A DNA stretch of 18,358 bases from Pseudozyma flocculosa PF-1 (GCF_000417875.1 NW_006920881.1:6551-24908), one strand, 5' to 3'. Positions 10,367 through 18,358 are shown, numbered from the stretch's first letter. A program made the numbers and translations. The notes: generated by a model from the sequence alone, not told the origin.

Positions 10367-10914
10367 CGCGGCTGCGCGAGCCCGTGCCTCCTCGCTCGGC
10401 CTCGCCGCCGCCAGATTCCACAACTCAGCATGTACCGGCCCGACCCGACTCGAACCGACCGATCCTCTGACCCAGGCGCGCCCTCGTCTCCTGGTCCCGC
10501 TCGTCCAAGCAAGCCCTCCGCGGCTCGCAGCGCAGCGTCTCCATGGAGACCTGCCTCGTCCCCAGCACCATGCCGTCAGCGTGGCTGCCGACAGCGCCGT
10601 CGCCACATCACGCGACATATCCCGCGTCTCTCTCTCTCTCTCCATCTCCCCTCGACCCCCCCTCGTAATGGCGATGCTACCCGTTTCCTCGCCTCGACCC
10701 CCGCCTCTCGAAACCTTAGTTCGACGACCCCCTCCGTCCCCAACCCGCCTCGACTCTCTGCATACCGCTTGTAAAATACAGAACCTCTCTCTCTCTCTGC
10801 GGCTTGAGCCAAAATCTGGTCGACCTCGAAACTAGCTCCTCATCTCGTCGCGTCGACATCCTGCGATCCAAACGGAAGCCGGGAGCCCGCCTGAACGGCG
10901 CAGCGGTGACGCCG
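10367..10914. other. Convergent spacer between the SWIB gene and REX4
   Basis: This 548-base stretch lies between two 3' ends and should be mostly 3' untranslated sequence. It has short CT-dinucleotide runs near 10628-10645 and 10784-10798. The short open frames here have no recognisable domain, and no RNA gene was seen. Confidence 0.7.
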
Positions 10915-12492
10915 TCAGAAGTCGTCTTTCCACCAGTCCGACTTGGCCGCCACTTTTGGCCTTGGCTTGGCCGGACCCGAGGCCTGGGGCATGACCGTCT
11001 TGACTCTCTTGACGCCGCCTCCACCACCACCACCACCACCGCCGCCGCTGGCGCCGGCTTCGACCTTCCTCTTGGTCCCTGCCGCCCCCGTCATCGCTGC
11101 CCTGCCCCACTTTGGATCCTCGGATGCAGCAGAGGTGGAGGGGGATGGGGGCTGCCATATCCGCGAGGCAAACTTGCCCGCCATGCGCTGGATCGCCGAG
11201 CCGCCCGCACCGGCATCGGCATTGGCGTCGGTGACTGCCGATGTGGCGTCGTGATCGACGACGGCGGTGCCGCTGCCACTGCGACCCTTGCGACCTCGGA
11301 GCGACTCGTCCCACTTGACCTTTTGCGTCCGGAAGACGGCCATGGTGGCCCTGGCATCCTCTACGCTCGAGTGCGGCTGGCCCTTGACCTGGATATCGAT
11401 GCCGAGCACGAGCTTGGCCAGCTTGCGCAGCGAGGGCATCTTGCTCTGCGCAATGTCGCGCAGGCCCTGGTACGCGGCCGTATCGCGGATAAGGGCGTGC
11501 GGGTGCGACAGCATCAGCGCCTTGAGGTCGTTCTGGATGGCGTGGCCGACGAGCACCTTGCCCTTGATCAGCCGAGCCACCTCGGCCTGCACCTCGGAAA
11601 ACGGCGGCGCGTCGCGCAGGTGCCTCGGCCGGATGCCAGACACCCAGGTGCGGTAGTCGGTCACCTTTTCCATGGGCCGCACGTAGCGGTCCAGCACCAG
11701 GTTGCCGTGGAAGTCGACCAGCGATACCCGGGCCAGGTGCGACTCGCTCCCCTTTGGCCCGACGCCGACCATTTCGCAGTCGACTGCGATGTAGCTTGCC
11801 TCTCTGCCGGGGGCGAGGAAAGCAGGGAGAGATGGAGTGGGGATGGCTTGGAGCGCGGTCGGAGCGTTCAGCGTGCTGCCGCGAGGGAGGAAGCCGGAAA
11901 CGCCCGCTGGGGCTACTTGGGGGCACTCACTTCTTCTTCATCTGGATGGCGTCCTTGACGGGTCCTTCGAGGATGATCTGCCGCTTCAGGGCTGGATCCA
12001 TGATGCCTTCCCAGTGCATCGAGCGCGCCGTGATGTCGCGCGTGATCGACGTCGCCAGCGCCAGGTCCTCGGCCTTGAGGTCGTCTGCGAACCAAGGGCG
12101 GGACGAGGTGGAGGCGCCGGAGGCCGACGTGGTGGCCACGGCCTTGCCGTTGCCCGTCGGATCACCAGCCTTGGCGAGAGCGGTACCGCCCCACTTTTCC
12201 GTGCTCGTCTTCGCCGGCGGTCCCGCAGGTATGTGCTTTGTCGCTCTCAAAGAGGCGGTTGGCTTGGTCGCAGCGGACGGGTTCTCTGCAGCGAGAGTCT
12301 GCCGAGCGACGTCGTTGAACGAGAGGGTCAAGTCAGCGTTATCGTCCCTGAGTGTGTGGGGGCCATTGGCACGAGGCAACCCACCTTCTTGAGCGACTTC
12401 CAGTTGCTGCCGGCTTTGACCTCTGTCGCATTGCCGAACTTGGAGCCCGCAGGCGCGCCTTCGCCGAGTTTCGTGGCCCGTTTGCTCTTCAT
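10915..12492 (-). CDS. REX4: RNA exonuclease 4 (DEDDh 3'-5' exonuclease)
   Basis: Counted from the ATG at 12492, exons 12492-12385, 12298-11931 and 11803-10915 give 454 aa. Introns of 86 and 127 nt have GTGGGT and GTGAGT donors and CAG acceptors; the second splits a Lys codon and restores KKKEASYIAVDCEM. The product belongs to the REX4 family, which acts in the nucleus or nucleolus on pre-rRNA in yeast. Residues 29-36 (SNWKSLKK) and WFADDL at 105-110 resemble REX4 N-terminal elements. The DEDDh fold spans about 162-318. Its catalytic set is D167 and E169 (VDCEM), D251 (GHAIQNDL), and H303 with D308 (HSSVED). The C-terminal tail has an 11-Gly run, a basic KRVK and a final DWWKDDF. The ATG at 12492 is the first ATG on this strand for 1.2 kb upstream, but the frame stays open and protein-like beyond it (see the 12493-13230 entry), so the real N-terminus is uncertain. 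It is convergent with the SWIB gene. Confidence 0.92.
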
Positions 12493-13230
12493 GTCCGGCT
12501 CTTTTTCGATCGACGCCGGGACGTGAACCCACTTTGCCTCGGCGAGCGTGTCGGCGTCGTCAGGGGCAGCCTTGGCGGGAAGCGCAGGCTCGGTCCTCGG
12601 CGATGGAGTCGGAGGCGCTTTCTCGGCTAGTGCGATAGCAGCTGGCGGATGGCCGGCAAGATTCTTGATGCGGTCGATCCGATCTTGTTGATGCCGCGCG
12701 AGACTGTCGAGCTGGGACAGGGTGACCAGCACGTTGTGTCCGTGTTGCCGGAGGGATTTCACGAGCACGCGCAGTCTACGGTGGTGTTCTCCAGCCTCGA
12801 TGCGAGCCTTCTTTTCCGCCTGCAAGCGCTCCTTGGCTGCCAGCCTTTCTTGGTAGCGAGAGTAGGCCGCCTGCTCTTTCTGCGCCTGCTTGGCTGCTGC
12901 AAGCACTGTGAGAGGGTAAGGCAGCGGTGCGGGCTTGACGCGGCTGACGATTTCGATCTGGGCGTCGCGGGGGATCGCAACCGGGTGGTAGAGCGGGCGG
13001 ACCTCGACAGATGGAGCAGGAAGGCACAGCAGAGGTGCCGGGTCGGGCAAAGCTAGCTGCGTTGAGACGAATCGGCGGGTGCTGTAGCGGCCGAGCCTGT
13101 GTTGAGAGACTGCGTCTCGGGTGGCGGGCGTCGGGAGCGGACGGGCGAGAAGCCTGGCTGTGGCTGCGGCTGCGGATGGGGCAGAGGGGCAGAGAGATGA
13201 CCGAGCAGCGAGAAGGGCGATTGGCCGAAT
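12493..13230 (-). CDS. In-frame upstream extension of REX4 with mitochondrial-type presequence and no ATG
   Basis: These 246 codons are in the REX4 frame with no stop between them and the REX4 ATG; the nearest in-frame stop upstream is at 13359-13357. Counting from the ATT at 13230, residues 1-60 hold nine Arg and one acidic residue (D39), rich in Ala, Leu and Ser, with RLGRYSTRRF at 45-54 resembling a matrix-peptidase region. A folded-looking part follows: VEVRPLYHPVAIPRDAQ, then a charged helix (QAAYSRYQERLAAKERLQAE) and HHRRLRVLVKSLRQHG followed by VLVTLSQLDSL. Next comes a Pro/Ala-rich linker running into MKSKRATK of REX4. I do not recognise the family with confidence. The basic helix followed by VT-x-x-QLD faintly recalls the mitoribosomal protein mS26/Pet123, a weak guess from memory. 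It may be a mitochondrial N-terminal extension of REX4 (700 aa in total), or part of a separate mitochondrial product. If the first REX4 intron is retained, this frame ends at 12328 and gives about 300 aa. The missing start codon is the main oddity. Confidence 0.5.
13228..13230 (-). promoter_or_regulatory. Candidate near-cognate ATT start codon in strong context
   Basis: Read on the minus strand, this ATT is preceded by CGCCACC and followed by CGG, close to the best eukaryotic initiation context. It is in frame with REX4 and marks the beginning of the Arg-rich presequence (I/M-RPIALLAARSS). ATT is a known near-cognate initiator. A mutated or misread ATG is the main alternative. Confidence 0.4.
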
Positions 13231-13904
13231 GGTGGCGAAGAGCGACTGGCAGAGGACTGGATCAGAGAGCCTCGATGGCTCCCTGGCAGGCTCTGATACC
13301 TGGGCTAGTACTAGAGGGTGTAATATCGGCGAGACGAGGCGAGCCAGGGCGGAGGGCTAGGAGGCAGTACCCGAAGGTCGGCAGTCCAGAGGAGGGGAGG
13401 TGTTGGAGGGGCGAGGGGAGGGTATCGAAGTCACCGAGAAAGAAGGATCGCCACGAAGCCGGTGCGTGTCTATTAGACGGGAAGGGATGGAGAGGGACGG
13501 CGAGGGACGGCGGAGGACGGCAAATAGGTGGAGAGGCGAAGGATCGTTGAAGAGGCGGCGAAAAGCTTACCAACAGAAGAGGGTCGTCGGGCGGGAAGGC
13601 GCGGCCGCCCGCTCAAAAAAGTCTTGGTGTGCGAGCGAACCCCTCGGAAGTCGGAGATGCGCGGCTCGCCTCCTCCACCTGGCTGGCCAGGGCAGGCCAG
13701 GGCAGGCCAGGACATGCGTGCGCCGGCGTGGCCCGAGCCAGCGCCAAGGGCGTCGGCTTCTTCCGAAAGAGGGTCTTGAGGCCTGGCCTGCTCGCTCGTC
13801 GGAGCTTCCGACCCACACCTCCTCCCCTGCCCTTCTTCGCACGCGGCCCCACTCGACCAACGCCCGACCGCGGATCGAGGCCGATCAACTCGCTCAGCGC
13901 AACC
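13231..13904. promoter_or_regulatory. Divergent spacer between the REX4 unit and the dehydrogenase gene
   Basis: This 674-base interval should hold the promoters and leaders of both genes. Near 13681-13710 there are three 10-bp units (GGCTGGCCAG, then GGCAGGCCAG twice), one containing the palindrome CTGGCCAG also seen upstream of VPS17. A minus-strand GTAAGC at 13570-13565 could be a splice donor of a 5' leader exon. The short open frames here show no domain. Confidence 0.55.
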
Positions 13905-13983
13905 ATGAGACCGGCACTCACGACCAGATGGCTGCGACTGCCGTCCGCCTCGCAGCTCGCTCAGCGGGGCCCGCCCGCAGCGC

Positions 13984-14014
<31 letters not shown>

Positions 14015-15343
14015 AGCACCCCTTGTCCGACGCTGGGCCTCGTCGCAGGCGTCCAAGCCCAAGGTGCTACTTCTCGATGAGATCAAGCTCGCAACCGCCG
14101 AGCTGGAGCGCCTCAAGGGCAAGGCAGACGTGCTCGTGAGTCGGCGGCTTGGCCCCCTCGAGCCGTGGCCAGCGTCGGCCTCCCTCAAGCTGCTGACCCG
14201 CGCCTCTCGATCTGCCCCACCTTGGCGTCGCATCGCTCCGGATCACCCGCAACTTGCAGACGTCCTCGGCCAAAACCCGCGACGAGCTCATCTCGCGCTT
14301 CGCCCCTTCGGGCGACTACGCCGACGTTGTCGGCATCTACCGCCACTTTGGAGGCGCCCGCTCGGTCAAGGTGACGGGGCGCTTTGATCCGCAGCTCGTC
14401 GAAGCGCTGCCCCGCTCCCTGCGGTACATTGTGCACAACGGGGCAGGCTACGACCAGCTCGACGTCGCCGCCCTGACGGCGCGCAACGTGCAGGTGTCCA
14501 ACGTGCCCGTCGCCGTCGACGATGCCACGTCCGACGTCGCCCTCTTTCTCCTCCTCGGCGCCCTCCGACGCTTCCCGCTGGCCCAGGCGCACCTCGACCG
14601 CGGCGCGTTCAACTCGCAGTTTGACTTCCACTCGGCCCGCGACCCGCGCAGCAAGACGCTCGGCATCGTCGGCGCGGGCGGCATCGGTCGGGCCTTTGCC
14701 TACAAGGCGTCGCACGCCCTTGGCATGAGGGTCATCTACCACAACCGCAACAGGCTCGACCCCAAGCTCGAGGCCGAGTCAGCCAAGGGTGGCATGGAGT
14801 ACGTCGAGACGCTCGACGACCTCCTCGAGCGATCCGACGCCGTGTCCCTCCACTGCCCGCTCACCCCACAGACAAAGGGCCTCATCGGCAGAGATGAGCT
14901 CAGCAGGATGAAGGACTCGGCCGTCATCATCAACACCGCCCGCGGTCCCGTGATCCACGAAGAGCAGCTCGCAGAGGCCCTCGAGCAGGGCGTCATCGCC
15001 GGCGCGGGTCTCGACGTGTACGAGAACGAGGTGGGTGCGCCGTGGCGTGGCACGCTCCTTTCGACCCGGCAGAGCGAGGAGTTGGCCCGCGCTGACCCGT
15101 GAGCTGCGGTTTCTGCCCCTCGCCTCTTACCCTCCGCCCCCCACTCATTCACAGCCCTCGATCCACCCGCGTCTGCTGGCGCTCAAGGAAACAAAGGCGA
15201 TGCTGCTGCCCCACGTCGGCACGCTGACGCTCGAGACGCAGACTGAGATGGAGGCCGTGTGCCTGCGCAACCTCATCCAGGGCCTCGACACGGGCAAGCT
15301 CGGCTTCACCGTCGCAGAGCAGCGCCAGGTCGACTTCCAGTAG
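13905..15343 (+). CDS. D-isomer-specific 2-hydroxyacid dehydrogenase, probably mitochondrial
   Basis: Exons 13905-14135, 14260-15030 and 15155-15343 join in phase 0 to give 396 aa. Both introns are 124 nt, with GTGAGT and GTGGGT donors and CAG acceptors. The family reduces 2-oxoacids such as glyoxylate or hydroxypyruvate to D-2-hydroxyacids with NAD(P)H; the exact substrate cannot be told here. The NAD-binding loop GAGGIG is at 215-220, followed by the RxxxxS-type segment YHNRNR. The catalytic Arg is R305 (INTARGP), the catalytic Glu lies in DVYENE ending at 334, and His is H354 (LLPHVGTLT). The N-terminus (MRPALTTRWLRLPSASQLAQ) is Arg-rich and lacks acidic residues; with RRWAS near 43 it looks like a mitochondrial presequence, and the catalytic part begins near KPKVLLLDE. 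It is interrupted by ten Thr from an ACG microsatellite. Related fungal enzymes include yeast Gor1. The ATG has a good context (CAACC before it). Confidence 0.93.
13983..14014. repeat. ACG/GAC trinucleotide microsatellite in coding sequence
   Basis: A run of about ten ACG triplets on the plus strand encodes ten consecutive Thr in the presequence of the dehydrogenase. Trinucleotide length changes would alter the leader without breaking the frame. Confidence 0.9.
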
Positions 15344-16770
15344 TGAGACGCCGGAAGGGGACAGAGGTCGGAATAGAGATCTGGTCGTGTTGCGATTCGG
15401 ATGCCGCCTGCGCGTTCGGCATAGCAGGCGGGCCGATGTAGCGAGAAACTCGAAGGGCCCAGCAGATGGAAGGCAGGATGGACGGGCTTGCGCCGTCGAG
15501 ATCGTCGTCCTCGTTTGTATGTATGTACGGACAAAGGCACCATCGAGCCATGAAGCGTCCTGAGCTCATCTGCGACATGGCTCGTCGCCAGCAGCCATCG
15601 CGGGCGGGGGATCGCCTCCTCGTCGAGCATCACACCGCATTCGAAGCACGGAAGCGTCGCCGTCGTTCTACTCTGCCGGAGATCCCGTCGAGCTTCCGCG
15701 TCAGGGTCCGAGCGTCCGTGGTTCGGCCTTGGGCTGCGATGAGTAGTGCCTGGGCGTGGGGCACGCGCGCTGCCCTGGCAGCAAGTCGAGCCAGCCTAGG
15801 CAGCGCGAGCGAGGGGCGCGACATGTCACGGCTCGACGCGCACATGAGGGCCCGCGGTGGGCCGGACCCCCTGGCATCCATGCCCTTCCTTGTCGCCAGG
15901 ACAAAGACCGACACACCAACATTTGCTTGCCCTTGCCAATCCTCGCCGTATGCCGCACTGACTTCGCCTGAAACAAACACAGCAACGTGCGGTGCTCCTT
16001 GACCAGCTTGCAGCCAGCAGGCAGGCAGGCAGGCAGGCAGGCAGGCGCATGTCGGAGCCATGCTCGCCACCCCATGACGAACGGCGCTCATAGATCTCGC
16101 CGGACGGGGTCTCCCTGGAATCCCCCACGGCGCCGACTGGCAAATATACGCGGTGTCTTGGCCCCGCTGCTGCTAGTTAGGGCGAAGGCATGCCATGGTG
16201 CAGCCGGAATCTTGATCTCGCAGCGGCACCCCGTCCGTCGCTCGCAGGTCGGTCCATGGCTGCAGCCGATGCCTTCTCCGGACCCGGCCTCTGATTGCTC
16301 GCTGGCCGTCGGCCACGAGGTGAGACCCTTGGACGATACGATGCTGCCCCCGCCTCTGCCCGCCCAGACGCCCTCCGTAGGCATATCATCGCCTTCATGC
16401 TGCTCCGTTCCGGTCCTGCTGCTTCCGCAACAATGGGCCTTGAGACACAGCGGGGAATCCGCGGGAGAGCGAGCAAGCAAGAAAGGAGGTATCGCTTGAC
16501 AAGGGAGGATCTTGGTTGGCGAGACGGACCCCTGACAAGCCGGCAAGGCCAGCTCGGTATCCGCTGGCCCTCGCGCCCTCGACTCGCTCCGACCCGCTCG
16601 CTGCACACGCCGGCGGCAATGCCTCACCATCTCGCCGCCCATACACCTGACTAAGCTCAGAGGGTACGCTCGAGAGCAGCGGCGAGGATATAGGAGGTGT
16701 GCCTCCCGACCACATCCTCGACGCCCCCGTCTGGGCAGTCCTGATTCGTTCCAGGTCGACGCGAGAGAAG
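15344..16770. other. 1.4-kb spacer without a supported gene
   Basis: This interval lies between the dehydrogenase stop and the start of the Gly/Ala-rich gene, so it holds one 3' flank and one promoter. Open frames of 119-257 codons occur on both strands but none shows a domain, and they overlap each other as expected in GC-rich DNA. Apart from a (CAGG)7 run I see no structured element and no tRNA. Confidence 0.6.
16018..16045. repeat. (CAGG)7 tetranucleotide microsatellite
   Basis: Seven perfect CAGG units run without interruption in a non-coding spacer. It is likely to vary in length between strains, which is inference from repeat type. Confidence 0.95.
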
Positions 16771-18358
16771 ATGCGCTCCAACACCACCAACACCACCGCC
16801 AGCACCGGTACTGCATCGACCTTCGGCTGCAGGCCGCAACGACCTTCGCCTCGAGCGTCAAGAGCGAGGCCCTGGCTCCTGCTCGTATCGGCAGCGACCT
16901 TCACCCTTTCCGCCGTCGCCGCCTCTACCGCCGATAGCGACTTGATAAGCGCGACACTCGACCCTCTATCAATCCCAGCATGGTCCAAGCACCCAGCAGC
17001 CGACGAGCATCGGCGAGACCTGATTAGACAAGCCGTCTTTTCCTCCCTCGAGGACGATCGATTCTCTGCGCACACGGATCAGCATCACTCTGCGCGACGA
17101 AACATCGTCGACGCTGGCGAGGGCTTCGCAGCCGCACCGCTCCCGATCCAAGACAGCCTCGACCTCGGGTCGACTCGCGAGGTCGCGCCGCACCGACGCC
17201 AGTCTGACTCCACCTTCACGTCCTCCATCACCTCGGAGTACTACCCGTCCGCTGACACTTCCGGCTTCGGAGGCCCAGCAGGCTATCCCGACACTGCGTA
17301 TTGGGCGTACTCTGGGGACACACCACCACCACCACCATTACAAGCGCCGTACCTCGACACTTCAACAGCAGCAACCCCGTCGGATAGCGGCGTCACGGGT
17401 CTCCTGGCGGGCTTTCGCGGCGTCGCAGACACGCTCGCCAATACCTTCTTGCCCTCCTCGTCCAGGTCCGACGGCGGACCAGGCGCCGCCTCATCAAATA
17501 CGGCAGCAAACCCCAACGACGGCGATCCGGCGGCGGGACCGATGTCGGGGCAGGGCAGCGCCGGCGCCGGCGCGGCCGCAATCGATTCCAACGGCGATGG
17601 AATACCCGACGACGGCACGGCCATGGGTCTCGGCGACGGGGCCGGTGCCGGGGCGGAAGGAGGCGCGTCCGCGGCGGGAGACGGATCGCTCGCTGGAGCA
17701 GATGATGGCTCCGGTGGCGGTGCCGGTGCTGATGCCGGTGCTGATGCCGCAGCGGGAGCCAATGGCGCTTCAGGTGCAGCCACGGGCTCCAGCGCAGGCG
17801 GAGATGCAGCTGGCCAAGGCTTCGGCGCCGGCTCCAGCGGTGCAGCCGATGGGACTGGGTCTGGCGTTGCAGACGGTAGCGCCGCTGGAGGGGCAGGCGG
17901 GGCCGGGGATGGAGTGGGCGGAGCTTCCGGCGGTGGTGGAGCAGAAGGCGCCGGGGGTGATGGTACGGGAGCAGGGGCGGGGGGTGCCGCTGGAGGTGGA
18001 GCAGGCGGAGCAGGAGGGATAGGCGGCGGTGCGGGCGATGCTGACGGAGGGGGTGCCGGAGCAGGAGACGGCGCGGGAGGAGCAGGAGGGGGTGGAGAAG
18101 GGGCTGGATCTGGAGGTGATGGTGCTGGCGCTGGAGCAGGAGGAGGCGCTGGAGGCGGAGGAGGCGCTGGTGGAGGCGCTGGAGGAGGCGCTGGAGGAGG
18201 CGCTGGAGGAGGCGCTGGAGAAGGCGCTGGAGGAGGTAATGGTGCTGGCGCCGGAGCAGGAGGAAGCGCCGGAGCAGGAGGAGGCGCCGGAGCAGGAGGA
18301 GGCGCCGGAGCAGGAGAGCGCGGAGCAGAGAGCGCGAGCAGAGAGCTGGAGCAGTCGT
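16771..18358 (+). CDS. Gly/Ala-rich, probably secreted or membrane-anchored protein (3' partial)
   Basis: From the ATG at 16771 the frame stays open to the last base, giving 529 codons; no stop is reached, so the C-terminus is missing. The frame is also open upstream to a stop at 16648, but this is the first ATG. Residues 1-34 are Ser/Thr-rich, then Arg-rich (RPQRPSPRASRARP). A hydrophobic segment at about 35-51 (WLLLVSAATFTLSAVAA) would serve as a signal peptide, with possible cleavage near AVAAS, or as a signal anchor. Residues 52-250 are of mixed composition with a six-Pro run near 186-190. At 271-281 there is IDSNGDGIPDD, which matches a thrombospondin type-3-like calcium loop. From about 285 onward the chain is nearly all Gly, Ala, Asp and Ser, and ends in tandem repeats. 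Only one Cys is present (C20). No family is recognised; a cell-wall, matrix or adhesin role is possible but unsupported. Minus-strand open frames across it are shadows. Confidence 0.75.
   Translation, partial: MRSNTTNTTASTGTASTFGCRPQRPSPRASRARPWLLLVSAATFTLSAVAASTADSDLISATLDPLSIPAWSKHPAADEHRRDLIRQAVFSSLEDDRFSAHTDQHHSARRNIVDAGEGFAAAPLPIQDSLDLGSTREVAPHRRQSDSTFTSSITSEYYPSADTSGFGGPAGYPDTAYWAYSGDTPPPPPLQAPYLDTSTAATPSDSGVTGLLAGFRGVADTLANTFLPSSSRSDGGPGAASSNTAANPNDGDPAAGPMSGQGSAGAGAAAIDSNGDGIPDDGTAMGLGDGAGAGAEGGASAAGDGSLAGADDGSGGGAGADAGADAAAGANGASGAATGSSAGGDAAGQGFGAGSSGAADGTGSGVADGSAAGGAGGAGDGVGGASGGGGAEGAGGDGTGAGAGGAAGGGAGGAGGIGGGAGDADGGGAGAGDGAGGAGGGGEGAGSGGDGAGAGAGGGAGGGGGAGGGAGGGAGGGAGGGAGEGAGGGNGAGAGAGGSAGAGGGAGAGGGAGAGERGAESASRELEQS
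18139..18228. repeat. 12-bp coding tandem repeat GGAGGAGGCGCT
   Basis: The unit GGAGGAGGCGCT or a one-base variant occurs at 18139, 18157, 18169, 18181, 18193, 18205 and 18217. Each copy encodes Gly-Gly-Gly-Ala (one copy Gly-Glu-Gly-Ala) in the Gly/Ala-rich protein. The last six copies are contiguous. Confidence 0.85.
18247..18318. repeat. 18-bp coding tandem repeat, four copies
   Basis: Four consecutive 18-bp units start at 18247, 18265, 18283 and 18301. They differ by one base in copy 2 and by two bases in copy 4, and encode GAGAGG or SAGAGG (GAGAGE in the last). The high identity suggests recent duplication or slippage. Confidence 0.9.

Noticed and set aside
10804..11958. A 384-codon plus-strand frame opposite REX4
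   Set aside because: It is antisense to the catalytic exon of REX4 and has no recognisable domain.
13473..13715. An ATG at 13715 on the minus strand as the start of the REX4 extension through a spliced 5' exon
   Set aside because: Joining it by the GTAAGC donor at 13570 to the CACAG acceptor near 13102 puts the next exon out of frame with an early stop, and the encoded peptide is a translation of the GGCCAGG repeats. Another splice arrangement is not excluded.
13613..13906. The minus-strand ATG at 13906 as an alternative 5' start for the REX4 unit
   Set aside because: It overlaps the dehydrogenase start codon on the other strand, and no supported splice route into the REX4 frame was found.
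15466..16091. Overlapping plus (178 codons) and minus (153 codons) frames in the 1.4-kb spacer
   Set aside because: Neither has a domain or supporting splice signals, the minus frame runs through the CAGG microsatellite, and the two overlap each other.
16088..16861. A 257-codon minus-strand frame overlapping the start of the Gly/Ala-rich gene
   Set aside because: Cys/Trp-rich, domain-free and antisense to a frame with a convincing signal segment.

Overview
The window looks like nuclear DNA of a GC-rich basidiomycete fungus. A smut relative (Ustilaginomycotina) is my best guess, but this is inference. The evidence is short introns (86-176 nt) with GTGAGT/GTGGGT/GTGCGT donors and CAG acceptors, pyrimidine-rich gene leaders, large low-complexity proteins and fungal housekeeping families (VPS17, REX4). 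No mobile element, tRNA, rRNA or CRISPR array was seen.

Layout from left to right: a CT-repeat leader (1-240). An intronless gene for a 1450-aa protein with one Myb/SANT repeat (+, 241-4593). A convergent spacer. VPS17, a retromer sorting nexin (-, 5272-7790, three exons). A 1.47-kb divergent spacer rich in the palindrome CTGGCCAG. A 260-aa DEK_C plus SWIB chromatin protein (+, 9259-10366, four exons, one of them only 19 nt). A convergent spacer. REX4, a DEDDh RNA exonuclease (-, 10915-12492, three exons) preceded by a long in-frame extension (12493-13230). A divergent spacer. A D-2-hydroxyacid dehydrogenase with a probable mitochondrial presequence (+, 13905-15343, three exons). A 1.4-kb spacer with a (CAGG)7 microsatellite. 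Finally the first 529 codons of a Gly/Ala-rich, probably secreted or membrane-anchored protein (+, 16771 to the window edge), which stays open to the last base.

The most interesting region is upstream of REX4. For 738 nt before the REX4 ATG the same frame is open and reads like protein, beginning with an Arg-rich, almost acid-free mitochondrial-type presequence. The minus strand has no ATG in any frame from 12493 to 13712. At 13230-13228 an ATT sits in the context GCCACC-ATT-C exactly where the presequence should start. This is the pattern expected of near-cognate initiation plus leaky scanning: a long mitochondrial product from ATT and ordinary REX4 from the first ATG. An ATG-to-ATT mutation or base error, or an unseen 5' exon, would also explain it.

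The other genes are unrelated housekeeping or regulatory functions (endosomal sorting, chromatin, rRNA processing, 2-oxoacid reduction) and do not form a pathway. The REX4 extension and the dehydrogenase are a divergent pair that both begin with presequence-like leaders.
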